64,000 nucleotides of DNA from Streptomyces halobius (GTDB lineage: Bacteria; Actinomycetota; Actinomycetes; Streptomycetales; Streptomycetaceae), in contig NZ_CP086322.1 in the NCBI RefSeq assembly GCF_023277745.1, positions 8,928,001 to 8,992,000 on the forward strand. The letters run 5' to 3'. The notes beneath the pieces were generated by a model. The model saw nothing but the letters and a program-made list of their open reading frames with translations, was not told where the DNA came from and did not search any database. The position numbers and the translations under genes are program-made. Below are positions 17,640 to 26,773 of this stretch, piece by piece. Numbering within the stretch: the stretch's first letter is position 1; each line of letters opens with the position of its first letter.

Positions 17640-19943
17640 ATGACTTCCTTAGACCAGGCCAACAGCCAGCGGCCCGCAGCCGACAGCCATGACGTAATCG
17701 AGGTCCGGGGCGCCAGGGAGAACAACCTGGCCGATGTTTCCCTCGACATCCCCAAGCGCCGCCTCACCGTTTTCACCGGCGTTTCCGGCTCCGGGAAATC
17801 GTCGCTGGTCTTCGGCACCATCGCCGCCGAGTCCCGGCGCCTGATCAACGAGACCTACACGGCATTCATCCAGTCGTTCATGCCGAACTTCGGTCGGCCC
17901 GATGTCGACGCCCTGCGCAATCTGAGCGCGGCGATCGTCCTCGACCAGGAACGGATGGGCGTCAACTCCCGCTCCACCGTCGGCACCGCCACAGACGCGC
18001 ACACCATGCTGCGGATCGCCTTCAGCCGGTTGGGAACCCCGCACATCGGCACCTCGGCAGCATTCAGCTTCAACGCGCCCGACGGCATGTGCCCCGAGTG
18101 CGAGGGTATCGGCCGGGTCTCCACGCTCGACGCCGACGAACTGTTGGACGTCGAACGCTCCCTCAACGAGGGCGCGATCACTGTGCCCAACTTCAACGTC
18201 GGCTCCTGGTATTGGAAGTCGATCGCCCACTCCGGCTTCTTCGACCCGGACGTCAAGGTGAAAGACTACAGCCCCGCCGAGTGGGACGACCTGCTGCACA
18301 GGACCGCCACCAAGATCAAGCTCCTGCACGGCGGCACCGGCACCACCTACGAGGGTCTCATGGTCAAGGTGCGCCGCCTCTACCTGGGCAAGGACCGGGA
18401 AGCCATGCAGCCCCACATCCGGGCCTTTGTCGACCGGGCGGTGACCTTCGCCCGCTGCGCGGCATGCGGCGGCGGCAGGCTCAGCTCCGCCGCACTGTCC
18501 TGCCGGATCAACGGACTCAACATCGCCGAGTGCTGCGCCCTGCAGATCAGTGAACTCGCCCAGTTCGTCCGGGGCATTGACGCACCCTCGGTGGCACCGC
18601 TGCTGACGAGCCTGTCTGAACTACTCGACTCCCTGGTGGAGATCGGCCTCGGCTACCTGAGCCTGGACCGGGAGTCGGGCACCCTGTCCGGCGGCGAGGC
18701 CCAGCGGGTCAGGATGGTGCGGCACCTCGGGTCGAGCCTCACTGACGTCACCTACGTCTTTGACGAGCCCACCGTCGGACTGCACCCGCACGACATCCAG
18801 CGCATGAACTCCGTCCTGCTCCGGCTGCGCGACAAGGGGAACACCGTTCTCGTAGTGGAACACAAACCGGAGACGATCCAGATCGCCGACCATGTGGTCG
18901 ACCTGGGCCCGGGCGCGGGACCGTCCGGCGGCGAGGTCCGCTTCACCGGCGACGTCGCCGGGCTCCGCCGCTCCGGCACGCTGACGGGGCGGTACCTGGA
19001 CCACCGTGTACGGACGAGGGAACGGGTGCGGCAGCCCGCCGGACAGCTGCCCATCACCGGCGCTACGCTGCACAACCTCAAGGACGTCAGCGTCGAGGTG
19101 CCCCTCGGCGTGCTGACCGTCGTCACCGGCGTCGCCGGATCGGGCAAGAGCTCACTGATCCACGGCTCGCTGTCCGGCCGGGACGGTGTGATCGTGGTCG
19201 ACCAGTCCGCGATCCGCGGGTCCCGGCGCAGCAACACGGCCACATACACCGGTCTGCTCGACCCGATACGCGCCGCCTTCGCCAAGGCCAACGGCGTCAA
19301 GCCGGCCCTGTTCAGCCCGAACTCCGAAGGTGCCTGCCGGAACTGCCGGGGCATCGGACTGGTCTACACGGACCTCGCCATGATGGCAGGGGTCGCCACG
19401 CTCTGCGAGGAGTGCGAGGGCAAGCGGTTCATTCCTGAGGTGCTCACCTACACGCTACGGGGCAAGGACATCAGCGAGGTGCTCGCCCTGACGGTGAACG
19501 AGGCCCGCGACTTCTTCACCGCCGGCCAGGCTCGGGTCATCCTCGACCGGCTCGCCGACGTCGGCCTCGGATACGTGGGCCTGGGCCAGCCCCTCACCAC
19601 ACTGTCCGGCGGCGAGCGCCAGCGCCTGAAGCTGGCCATCCACATGGCGGAGAAGGCTGCCGTCTACGTCCTGGACGAACCGACGAGCGGACTGCACCTC
19701 GCCGACGTGGACCAGCTGCTGAACTTGCTCGACCGGCTCGTGAGCGCCGGCAACACGGTCATCGTCATCGAGCACCACCAGGCCGTGATGGCCCATGCCG
19801 ACTGGATCATTGACCTCGGACCGGGCGCCGGCCACGACGGCGGCCGGATCGTATTCACCGGCACCCCGGCCGACCTCGTCGCCCACGGCGACACCCTCAC
19901 CGCCCGGCATCTGCGCGACTATGTCGCCACGCCAGGCGCTTAG
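17640..19943 (+). CDS. drrC: DrrC-type UvrA-like ABC ATPase, drug self-resistance
   Basis: 767-aa UvrA paralogue, about the length of DrrC and shorter than the roughly 950 aa of true UvrA. Such proteins are thought to free DNA from an intercalating drug. Two ABC modules are visible: Walker A GVSGSGKSSL with signature LSGGEAQRVRM and Walker B VFDEPTVGLHP; then GVAGSGKSSL with LSGGERQRLKL and VLDEPTSGLHL. Zinc-site pairs include CPECEGIG, CAACGGG, CRNCRGIG and CEECEGK. Codon 4 (17649-17651) is TTA, so synthesis should need bldA. The stop lies one base before an IS481 remnant. Confidence 0.92.
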   Translation: MTSLDQANSQRPAADSHDVIEVRGARENNLADVSLDIPKRRLTVFTGVSGSGKSSLVFGTIAAESRRLINETYTAFIQSFMPNFGRPDVDALRNLSAAIVLDQERMGVNSRSTVGTATDAHTMLRIAFSRLGTPHIGTSAAFSFNAPDGMCPECEGIGRVSTLDADELLDVERSLNEGAITVPNFNVGSWYWKSIAHSGFFDPDVKVKDYSPAEWDDLLHRTATKIKLLHGGTGTTYEGLMVKVRRLYLGKDREAMQPHIRAFVDRAVTFARCAACGGGRLSSAALSCRINGLNIAECCALQISELAQFVRGIDAPSVAPLLTSLSELLDSLVEIGLGYLSLDRESGTLSGGEAQRVRMVRHLGSSLTDVTYVFDEPTVGLHPHDIQRMNSVLLRLRDKGNTVLVVEHKPETIQIADHVVDLGPGAGPSGGEVRFTGDVAGLRRSGTLTGRYLDHRVRTRERVRQPAGQLPITGATLHNLKDVSVEVPLGVLTVVTGVAGSGKSSLIHGSLSGRDGVIVVDQSAIRGSRRSNTATYTGLLDPIRAAFAKANGVKPALFSPNSEGACRNCRGIGLVYTDLAMMAGVATLCEECEGKRFIPEVLTYTLRGKDISEVLALTVNEARDFFTAGQARVILDRLADVGLGYVGLGQPLTTLSGGERQRLKLAIHMAEKAAVYVLDEPTSGLHLADVDQLLNLLDRLVSAGNTVIVIEHHQAVMAHADWIIDLGPGAGHDGGRIVFTGTPADLVAHGDTLTARHLRDYVATPGA

Positions 19944-19944
19944 G

Positions 19945-20075
19945 TGTGCTGCCCGGTGAGGTCGGGACGCGGCTCGGGGGCGGTTGGTCCTTGAGCGCGG
20001 TGCGGCGGGGCTGTCGTGGGGCGCGAGAAGACCACCTCACCCTGCGATCCGTCACCAACCTCCGTGGACAGAACA
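19945..20075 (-). mobile_element. 131-bp IS481 derivative (copy 2), both ends kept, transposase gone
   Basis: The left end (19945-19968) and right end (20051-20075, identical over 25 bp to the right end of copy 1) are retained with about 80 bp between them. Inside, the left part still matches the transposase 3' end of copy 1 (cttgagcgcggtg). Same orientation as copy 1. Structure is that of a MITE-like internal deletion. It separates drrC from the RmlC-like gene and may have brought or removed promoter sequence. Confidence 0.8.
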
Positions 20076-20249
20076 CCTGGGGCTCATGCCGTCCAGCCGT
20101 CGTCGAGGCGCGTGCGAGACGTCGGGGCCATCATCGTCAGCAGCATGCGGGCCCAGTGGAGAACATCGAATCCTGACACGCCGGACACGGGACCCAGGCG
20201 CACACGGAACGCAGACCGAATAGATACGGCTTTTGAATCGGAGTCCGTT

Positions 20250-20864
20250 ATGGTTTCCACCATGCAGTCGCGGGAACTCTCCGTCGAGGGCGCAATTGAA
20301 TTCACCCCACAAGTGTTTGACGACGAGCGTGGCATCTTCCTGTCGCCCTACCAGGAGTCGACATTCTCGGGCGCCACCGGGCATTCGCTGTTTCGCGTTG
20401 CCCAGACCAATCACAGCAGGTCACGACGGGGTGTGGTGCGTGGACTGCATTACACCCTGACACCGCCGGGCTGTGGCAAGTATGTGTACTGTGCGCGCGG
20501 GAAGACCCTCGACATCGCAGTGGACATCCGGGTCGGGTCGCCGACCTTCGGCTGCTGGGATGCCGTGCTGCTGGACACCGAGACATTTCGCGCTGTGTAT
20601 TTTCCGGTCGGCGTGGCGCATGGCTTTGTCGCGCTTGAGGACGACACCGTCGTTTCCTATCTACTCTCCGGGGAGTACGTTCCGGAGAACGAGCTGGCGC
20701 TGTCGATTCTCGATCCGGAACTGGCCCTGCCCATTCCCGGTGACGTCGAGCCGGTCCTGTCCGAGCGTGACCTCGCGGCACCCACCCTGGAGAAGGCGGC
20801 GTCGGACGGACTGCTGCCCGACTATGCCGAGTGCCTGGCCATCGACAGCGCCTTGCGGTCCTGA
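20250..20864 (+). CDS. RmlC-like dTDP-4-keto-6-deoxyhexose epimerase
   Basis: 204-aa cupin epimerase of the dTDP-4-dehydrorhamnose 3,5-epimerase family, acting on the keto-sugar made after the 4,6-dehydratase and 2,3-dehydratase steps (DnmU/EvaD-like role). Catalytic His is in GVVRGLHY and the family Tyr region is AVYFPVGVAHGFVALEDD. GGAG is 6 nt before the ATG at 20250; a second ATG at 20262 is possible. It could be a 5- or 3,5-epimerase; the sequence does not decide. A strong bidirectional terminator follows. Confidence 0.88.
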   Translation: MVSTMQSRELSVEGAIEFTPQVFDDERGIFLSPYQESTFSGATGHSLFRVAQTNHSRSRRGVVRGLHYTLTPPGCGKYVYCARGKTLDIAVDIRVGSPTFGCWDAVLLDTETFRAVYFPVGVAHGFVALEDDTVVSYLLSGEYVPENELALSILDPELALPIPGDVEPVLSERDLAAPTLEKAASDGLLPDYAECLAIDSALRS

Positions 20865-20878
20865 TCCGCGGCGGTACG

Positions 20879-20916
20879 ACGAGTGGTGGCGCCCCCGGTG
20901 GGGCGCCACCACTCGT
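20879..20916. terminator. Bidirectional hairpin between convergent sugar genes
   Basis: Perfect 17-bp inverted repeat, arms 20879-20895 and 20900-20916 with a 4-nt loop. It lies between the convergent epimerase and 2,3-dehydratase genes and can serve both. Confidence 0.8.
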
Positions 20917-20959
20917 CTGTGTCTGACCGTCTCATGGGCGCACGGTCTCCGTCAGCGTC

Positions 20960-22417
20960 TCACCGGGGCCGCGGGGCCAGCATGCTGTGCAGGCAAGCGA
21001 CCAGGCTGCGGGCCTGGACGTTGAGGTAGTGGCTGTGCCGGAGGAGCGCGTTGAGCTGGTTCAGCGTCAGCCAGCGGTGGTCCCGGTCCTCCAGGAGGCC
21101 GGCCTCTCCGTCGGCTTCGACGACGAGATACCGGTTCAGGGCGTGGTGGAAACGGCCCCCCTCCTCGGACAGCAAGCAGGTGAACCTGATCCGTTCCGGC
21201 GGGGCCGACAGCACGTCGCCCAGGAAGCGGGGCCGGGCCGCGCCGGGCAGCACCTCGTAGCTCTCGGGAACGCACTGGACGGTGGGGGAGAGCTCTACCC
21301 CGTCCACGTAACCGGGCTCCGCACTGGCCCGCATCAGGACGTGGAGCACTCCGTCGATCTCCTTGACCAGCATGGCGATCACACCGGTCCCGTGCGGCTC
21401 GATCATGGGCTGGGACCAGCCGCCGACCTCGCGCGTGCCGGCCGAGACCGCCACCCCGATCACGGAGAAGAAGCGGCCGCTGTCGTGGGAGATCCGCTCC
21501 GGCGAACTGTGCCAGTCGCGCAGTTCGCCCAGCGGCACCGGGCGGGTGGCGAGGTCGGTGTGGGCGCGGTGTTCGGTGATCCAGCTCAGGAGCTCGGCCA
21601 TGCCGTGCACACCGCCGGGCTCCCCGGCGCATGAGCGGACCAGAGCCTTCCGGAAGCCGTCGCCGGTGTCCGGTACACCGTCGACACCGCCGCCGGCCGG
21701 GGCCAGGCAGGACAGTGTCGTGCGGGTGTCCATGTTGACGATGTCCTCGACCGCCAGCAGCCGGTATATCTCGCCGAGCGTCAGCCAGCGGAAGTCCTCC
21801 TCGACACCAACGTCCTCGGTGACTTCGAGGACGATGTTCCGGTTGCGCTTGCGGAAGAACCAGGCGCCCTGTTCCGACTGGAGGACGTCGGCGATGACAT
21901 GGTGCCGGGTCCTTTCCTGGAAGTACCTCAAATAAGGGACCGCGCGCCCCTTGTGCAGCCGCAGGTAGTTGCTGCGGGTGGCCTGCACGGTGGGGGAGAG
22001 CTGCAGATGGTTCCTGTTCCCCGGTTCGACCTTGGCCTGCATGAGGAAATGCAGTACCCCGTCGAATTCCTTGGCCAGCAGGCCGAGAACGCCGATCTCC
22101 GGCTGATGAATGATCGGCTGCTGCCATTGGGACACCGGACCGGATGGAAAACGGACGTCCAGTCCGTCGATGGTGAAGAAGCCGCCGCTGCGGTGCCGCA
22201 GCGCTCCCGTGCGCGGGTCCCGGTACCAGTTCCGCAAGCCGTCGAGTTCCATACGGTCGACGCGGAGACCGGACCGTTCGCGGGCGGCGGCGAACCACGA
22301 GGCGAACGAGGCCGGCTGATGGACCCTGCTCTCCTCGGCGAGGGTCGACCTCGCGAGCCGGTCCTGGAGCGAACGGAGAGCGGGCGGGGGCGGGGGCGGC
22401 GGGACGATTCGATTCAC
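20960..22417 (-). CDS. NDP-hexose 2,3-dehydratase
   Basis: 485-aa protein of the TylCVI/EryBVI/DnmT family, which removes the C2 hydroxyl in 2-deoxysugar synthesis. It is built of two similar halves. Each carries a version of the motif WxQPIIxxPExGVLGLLxKExDGVLHxLMQAKxEPGN: first around WQQPIIHQPEIGVLG and QAKVEPGN, then around WSQPMIEPHGTGVIA and RASAEPGYVDGV. GTG start with AAGGA upstream. A run of eight prolines at the N-terminus is unusual but harmless. It shows that at least one sugar attached by this cluster is a 2-deoxysugar. Confidence 0.93.
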   Translation of the reverse strand: MNRIVPPPPPPPALRSLQDRLARSTLAEESRVHQPASFASWFAAARERSGLRVDRMELDGLRNWYRDPRTGALRHRSGGFFTIDGLDVRFPSGPVSQWQQPIIHQPEIGVLGLLAKEFDGVLHFLMQAKVEPGNRNHLQLSPTVQATRSNYLRLHKGRAVPYLRYFQERTRHHVIADVLQSEQGAWFFRKRNRNIVLEVTEDVGVEEDFRWLTLGEIYRLLAVEDIVNMDTRTTLSCLAPAGGGVDGVPDTGDGFRKALVRSCAGEPGGVHGMAELLSWITEHRAHTDLATRPVPLGELRDWHSSPERISHDSGRFFSVIGVAVSAGTREVGGWSQPMIEPHGTGVIAMLVKEIDGVLHVLMRASAEPGYVDGVELSPTVQCVPESYEVLPGAARPRFLGDVLSAPPERIRFTCLLSEEGGRFHHALNRYLVVEADGEAGLLEDRDHRWLTLNQLNALLRHSHYLNVQARSLVACLHSMLAPRPR

Positions 22418-23337
22418 CAGGGGGTTCCTTTGCGCAGGAAGGGCAGGGGTGCTGGGATCTCAGCGGTCTTCCGCGTCCACGGCGTCGAGAAGAGCGGCCA
22501 TACCGTTGTCCTCGGATGCTTCGCGCTGGTGGGGCCGTCGACGGCGCGTACGGCTCAGTAGAGTGCGGGCTGCCAGCAAGGGCCTCGAATCGCCCTGAAT
22601 CTCCGTACGGGGCGGTGCGGTCACCGGTCCATCCCGCGCGGTTCCGGCGCACCGCGGCGCACACGCGGCGGGGGGCCGCCCTGGGGCCCGTCCGGCGGAA
22701 TGCACGCGTCCGGAGGGAATCTGGAGACGGGTTCGACCGTTCTTCGAGGACGAGCTCCGATCGTACGTACATGACGACCCCATGCGATGGTGTCCCGTCG
22801 GGCGCAGTCGCCGTCATGCGACAGCGGAGCGGAAAGCGACGGGGCCGCACAGCTGGTCCGACCGGGGGCGACCGCCCGCAAAGCACCTCCTCCCCACGGT
22901 CGAGCCAGGATCGTGGAGAGCTCAAGCGGGAGCGGGGCGGCGGCGCGACGACGCGCTGCACCCGATGCCGTTCGCGTTCTGCCGACGTCGCGGGCCGGTG
23001 CCGCGGCGGCGACCGGGACGGACGGACCATCCGCGACGTCATCCGCCGGACGAGGCACTGGCACCGCCGCACCCCGAGGGCCGGGAAGGCCCGGCCGGCC
23101 GGGCGTGCTGAATGCAACCGTCGAATTTCGGTGACCGGTCGGCATGAATTCGAAGTGGAATCCGGCCTACTCCACACCGCCACCTAGGCGGACGCTCCGT
23201 GGACGCTCTCAATCCGTTTTCCGTATGGCTGTCCAGGGCAACGGCAGTGCCCGGCACGCGCCCCCGTGCGCAGGCGCCGAGTGGCGGGGCTCGCACGCTG
23301 CGGTGAGAAGTGTGCGCGAAGGATAGGGGCAATGACC
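22418..23337. other. Long divergent intergenic region, no convincing gene
   Basis: About 900 bp between the 2,3-dehydratase and the SARP gene. Open frames exist on both strands, but they are arginine-rich, overlap one another, and show no domain or consistent codon bias. It probably holds the dehydratase promoter and regulator binding sites. I could not define SARP heptamer repeats with confidence. Confidence 0.5.
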
Positions 23338-23366
23338 TTGTCCTGTCGTATTGGAAGGGTTAATCT
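23338..23366 (+). promoter_or_regulatory. Candidate promoter of the SARP regulator
   Basis: TTGTCC (23338-23343) and TAATCT (23361-23366) with a 17-nt spacer resemble a sigma-HrdB promoter. This would leave a leader of about 55 nt before the ATG at 23426. The local sequence is AT-rich compared with its surroundings. Confidence 0.55.
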
Positions 23367-23425
23367 ACCCCACAGGAAGAGGCAATATCTTGCAAAGACG
23401 CAGGGTCGCTGACGGGGGACGTGAG

Positions 23426-25480
23426 ATGGACTTCCGGCTGCTCGGACCATTAGAAATTCTCGATGGCGCATGCAATGTTGTACCCACCGCTCCCAAGCCG
23501 CGCCAGGTAATTGCCCTTCTGCTGATGCGAAGGAACACCCTGGTGCAAACCTCGGAACTTATCGACGAACTGTGGGAGAATGACCCTCCCGCAAGTGCGA
23601 TGACCACGCTTCAGACGTACATTTACAAGCTTCGAAAAGTCCTGACGGCGCGTAATTCGGAGGAGATCCTCTTCACCCGGCCCGGGGGCTACACCCTGGC
23701 CATCCCCGATACCTGCACCGACCTCCACCGATTCGAAGTGGAGGCCGACCAGGGCAAGTCGTTGCTGAAGAACGGGGACCCGGCGGGAGCGGCCGAGGTG
23801 CTCCAGCGGTCCCTGGCGCTCTGGCGGGGCTCCGCGCTGGTCGATGTCGTGCCGGGCGGTCTGCTGTCCTCCTACGTGACGCGACTGGAGGAGTTCCGGG
23901 AGCGCACCCTCGACCTGCGGATCGAGGCCGATCTCCAGCTGGGGCGCCATCAGGAGCTGATCAGTGAGCTGAAGTCGCTTGTGCTGAGCCGCCCGCTGCA
24001 CGAGAACGTGCACGCCTCGCTGATGATCGCGCTGCATCGCTCCGGACGGCGCCACGAGGCACTGGAGGTCTATCAGATGCTGCGACGCAGCATGATCGAC
24101 AACCTCGGCCTCGAACCGGGCCAGGAGCTACGAGCGCTCCATCAGGCGCTGTTGTCGGAGGCCGCGGTGGGGTTGCCGTACGAGCAGCACCAGCGGCCCG
24201 TCCTGATTGAGCACCACCAGACCGCCGCTACGTCTCCCGAGACTGAGAAGACGGCCGTGACCGCGGTGTCCCGTCCCGCTGCGCCGAGCATCCCTGTTCC
24301 CGCGCAACTCCCCGCGGACCTTGCCGACTTCACTGGACGGAAGTCCATCGTCACCCAGGCCCCCGCTGCTCTGGCCCGGGACGAGGAGTGCGCCCATCCC
24401 CGCACGGCCACCGCCGTCGCGGTCATCAGCGGCATGCCGGGGGTGGGGAAGACCGCGCTCGCGGTACATATATCCCACACCGTCCGGTCGTTCTTCGAGG
24501 ACGGCCAGCTCTACGCGGATCTGCGCGGCTCCATCGGCGCGGGTCCGACCCCCGCGGACGTACTCCATGGATTCCTGAGGGCACTGGGGACCGCGGAATC
24601 CGAGATTCCCGCTGACCTCGAGGAACGGTCCAAGCTGTTCCGGTCCACCACGGTCGGCCGGCGGCTGCTGATCCTGCTGGACGATGTGTCGTCGCTGTCC
24701 GATGTACGCCCGCTGCTCCCCGGCGACCCGCAGTGCGCCGCCGTCATCACCAGCCGCAGGCGGCTGCACGGCCTGGGCGGTGCCTGGAACATCAACCTCG
24801 GTGCTATGGACACGGGGGAGGGCAGCGAGCTGCTCTCCCGCATCATCGGGGCCGCCCGGGTCACGCGGGAGAGGCACGCTGCCAGCCAACTGGTGGAGAC
24901 CGTCGGTGGTCTTCCCCTGGCGGTGCGGTGCATCGGGGGCCGGCTCAGCGGCAGCCCGGGGCTCACCCTGTCGGGCTTGGCACTGCAACTGACCTGTTCC
25001 GAGAAGCTGCTGGACGAACTCCGTCTGGGGGAACTCGACGTCCGGTCCCGGTACGACTTCAGCTACGAGGGGCTCGGCCGCGTGGAGCGGAGCGTCTTCC
25101 GGCTGCTGAGCATCCTCCCGCCGAGGCAGTTCACCGCCGAGTCCGTCGTCGAACTCCTCGGCAGCGACAGCCGCACCGTGGAACGTCTGCTCCAGCGCTT
25201 CGTCGACAGCCACCTGATCAACATAGTCCGGTGGGAGAACGACGCGTCCCACTACGCATTTCCCGAACTGACCCGTGCGTACGCCCGTGAGCGGTTGCTG
25301 GACACCCTGTCGCGCGACGGGTTGGGGCAGGAGAGGGAATGGACCCCGGTGGGGGAGTCCGTGGGCGCCGGTGAGAAGTCAGCGGCCGACCGCCGGGCAC
25401 GGCGAGTACAGCGAAGCCGGAGTGGATCCGATCGAACGGCGCATCCCGCGGGCGTCCGGCCGGACCGTCGGCAGTGGTGA
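23426..25480 (+). CDS. SARP/AfsR-type pathway activator with NB-ARC domain and TTA codon
   Basis: 684-aa regulator. Residues 1-95 form the OmpR-like winged helix of SARPs (MDFRLLGPLEI...), 96-245 the BTAD domain (LHENVHASLMIALHRSGR), and from about 336 a nucleotide-binding NB-ARC module with P-loop SGMPGVGKTALA and a winged-helix tail. It lacks the C-terminal TPR array of full AfsR. I chose the ATG at 23426 because SARPs start here and GGGGGA lies upstream. Codon 9 (23450-23452) is TTA, making the likely cluster activator bldA-dependent. It should bind direct repeats in cluster promoters. Confidence 0.92.
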   Translation: MDFRLLGPLEILDGACNVVPTAPKPRQVIALLLMRRNTLVQTSELIDELWENDPPASAMTTLQTYIYKLRKVLTARNSEEILFTRPGGYTLAIPDTCTDLHRFEVEADQGKSLLKNGDPAGAAEVLQRSLALWRGSALVDVVPGGLLSSYVTRLEEFRERTLDLRIEADLQLGRHQELISELKSLVLSRPLHENVHASLMIALHRSGRRHEALEVYQMLRRSMIDNLGLEPGQELRALHQALLSEAAVGLPYEQHQRPVLIEHHQTAATSPETEKTAVTAVSRPAAPSIPVPAQLPADLADFTGRKSIVTQAPAALARDEECAHPRTATAVAVISGMPGVGKTALAVHISHTVRSFFEDGQLYADLRGSIGAGPTPADVLHGFLRALGTAESEIPADLEERSKLFRSTTVGRRLLILLDDVSSLSDVRPLLPGDPQCAAVITSRRRLHGLGGAWNINLGAMDTGEGSELLSRIIGAARVTRERHAASQLVETVGGLPLAVRCIGGRLSGSPGLTLSGLALQLTCSEKLLDELRLGELDVRSRYDFSYEGLGRVERSVFRLLSILPPRQFTAESVVELLGSDSRTVERLLQRFVDSHLINIVRWENDASHYAFPELTRAYARERLLDTLSRDGLGQEREWTPVGESVGAGEKSAADRRARRVQRSRSGSDRTAHPAGVRPDRRQW

Positions 25481-25739
25481 CACGGGGTCGTACCCCAGGA
25501 GCGCCAGGCGTTGACGGACCCCGCCCATCAGATGCCGGTCGGCAACATCCCTGCGCCGTCTCCGTGTTCTTGACGTACATGAGGCGGAGTGCGCTGGATC
25601 TATGGATTCGAGCAGACCGCGGGCTCTCTTGAGGTTGCCTTAACGGAGTTCGGTGGACACCAATATCGTAACCCCGACCGTCAGGTGCGATTGAGCTTCC
25701 TGGGCTGATGAAGGTCGTCCTGGGGATTAAGTGCCCGCT

Positions 25740-26330
25740 TGGCCGTCCGTCCGCTGTCCCCGTAGGAAGGCGGCCACCTCATCCCGGAGCGTCAAAGACA
25801 GGAAGTTCTCCCGGCTGCCGCGACCGTCGGCGCGCACATCATCGGCTGGGCGGACGACTGGGGGGTATCGGGAGCCACGGACCCGATGCCACGGCCGAAG
25901 TGCGGGCCGCCGGTAGGCCGAGGGGAAAACCGTCGTACGGGTTCCAGTACGTGCGGCTCGTGAGGGGCGGCAAGATCGATCATGTCGAGTTGCACCCGCA
26001 CGCCTCTACCGTGATCAGGCTCGTCGCCCGCCGCATCCTCTCCGCCCCCGATCGCATCATGCCCAGCAGTGAGGCGGCGTGCCTGAACCGTGAGGGGGAG
26101 CCGTGCCCTGCCGACCATCTTGCCGTCATGTACGACAAGTCGTCGCGTGGCCGCCCCTGGCAGCCCACGAGCTTGCGGAACATCCTGCTGTCCGAGGCGG
26201 CTCCGGGCTATGTGATGCACCAGGGCAAGCCCGTCATCGATCAGGACGGCAACCCCGTACGTCTGTGTGAAGGCTTGCGGGACGGACAACTCACGAGGCG
26301 CTCAAGCAGGCCCTCACCACCCCACACGAC
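25740..26330 (+). pseudogene. Large serine integrase (phiC31-type) remnant, frameshifted and deleted
   Basis: Two pieces of a site-specific serine recombinase are readable in different frames. The first, around 25795-25900, reads RQRQEVLPAAATVGAHIIGW and continues ADDWGVSGATDPM, part of the resolvase domain. It is joined, with the rest of the catalytic domain lost, to a recombinase-domain piece at about 25910-26280 (GKPSYGFQYVRLVRGG, YDKSSRGRPWQPTSLRNILL, YVMHQGKPVIDQDGNPVRLC). The frame shifts again near 26285, where THEALKQALTTPHDALEGRV continues. An in-frame stop lies upstream near 25765. It marks an old prophage or integrative-element insertion at the cluster edge. Confidence 0.8.
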
Positions 26331-26773
26331 GCCCTGGAAGGACGGGTCGAACCGCGAGCGCCCGCGGCCACGCCCCAGCAGGCCGCCGCCCAACAAGCCG
26401 CCCAACACCTTCGTGCCGCCTACCGGTCCGCAGCCGCCACCCCCATGCACGCCATGCGTCCTGCTCCAACAGACCATCGCATGGGGCGAACTGGGCACCG
26501 CCGACAGCCTCACCGACGTCCTCGTCCGGGGACTGCGGCGCCTGAGCAATCCGCCCACCACCACCGACGCACCCCGCGCACGGAGGAGCCCGCGAACGTC
26601 CCAGCAGCAACCCCCGACCCCGAAGCCGCAGGCGCCCGAGACCACCGCCGCACCCGTCCCAGCGCTTCCCGCTCCCCACGGACAAAGCGCTGACCAGCAC
26701 AACAATCGGCTGGACACCGGCAACGGCGCCTGTGCTGAGGGTGGTTCCCGGTACCGACGGGAGGCTCGGGGCG
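26331..26773. other. Region beyond the integrase remnant, no intact gene
   Basis: The frame that continues the integrase tail becomes Ala/Gln-rich and then unrecognisable. A short stretch near 26460-26550 reads LLQQTIAWGELGTADSLTDV and continues VRGLRRLSNPP; it looks protein-like but I cannot place it. No promoter or RNA gene was found. Confidence 0.4.

Noticed and set aside
17640..19943. Housekeeping UvrA
   Set aside because: It is about 190 residues shorter than UvrA and sits inside an antibiotic cluster; DrrC-type fits.
20879..20916. Operator or riboswitch
   Set aside because: Position between convergent genes and the 17-bp perfect arms fit a bidirectional terminator.
22516..23187. Possible CDS in the region before the SARP gene
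   Set aside because: Arg/Gly/Ser-rich translation, no start with ribosome site, and competing frames of similar quality.
25481..25740. tRNA or att site next to the integrase remnant
   Set aside because: No tRNA-like arms or a matching direct repeat could be found by eye.
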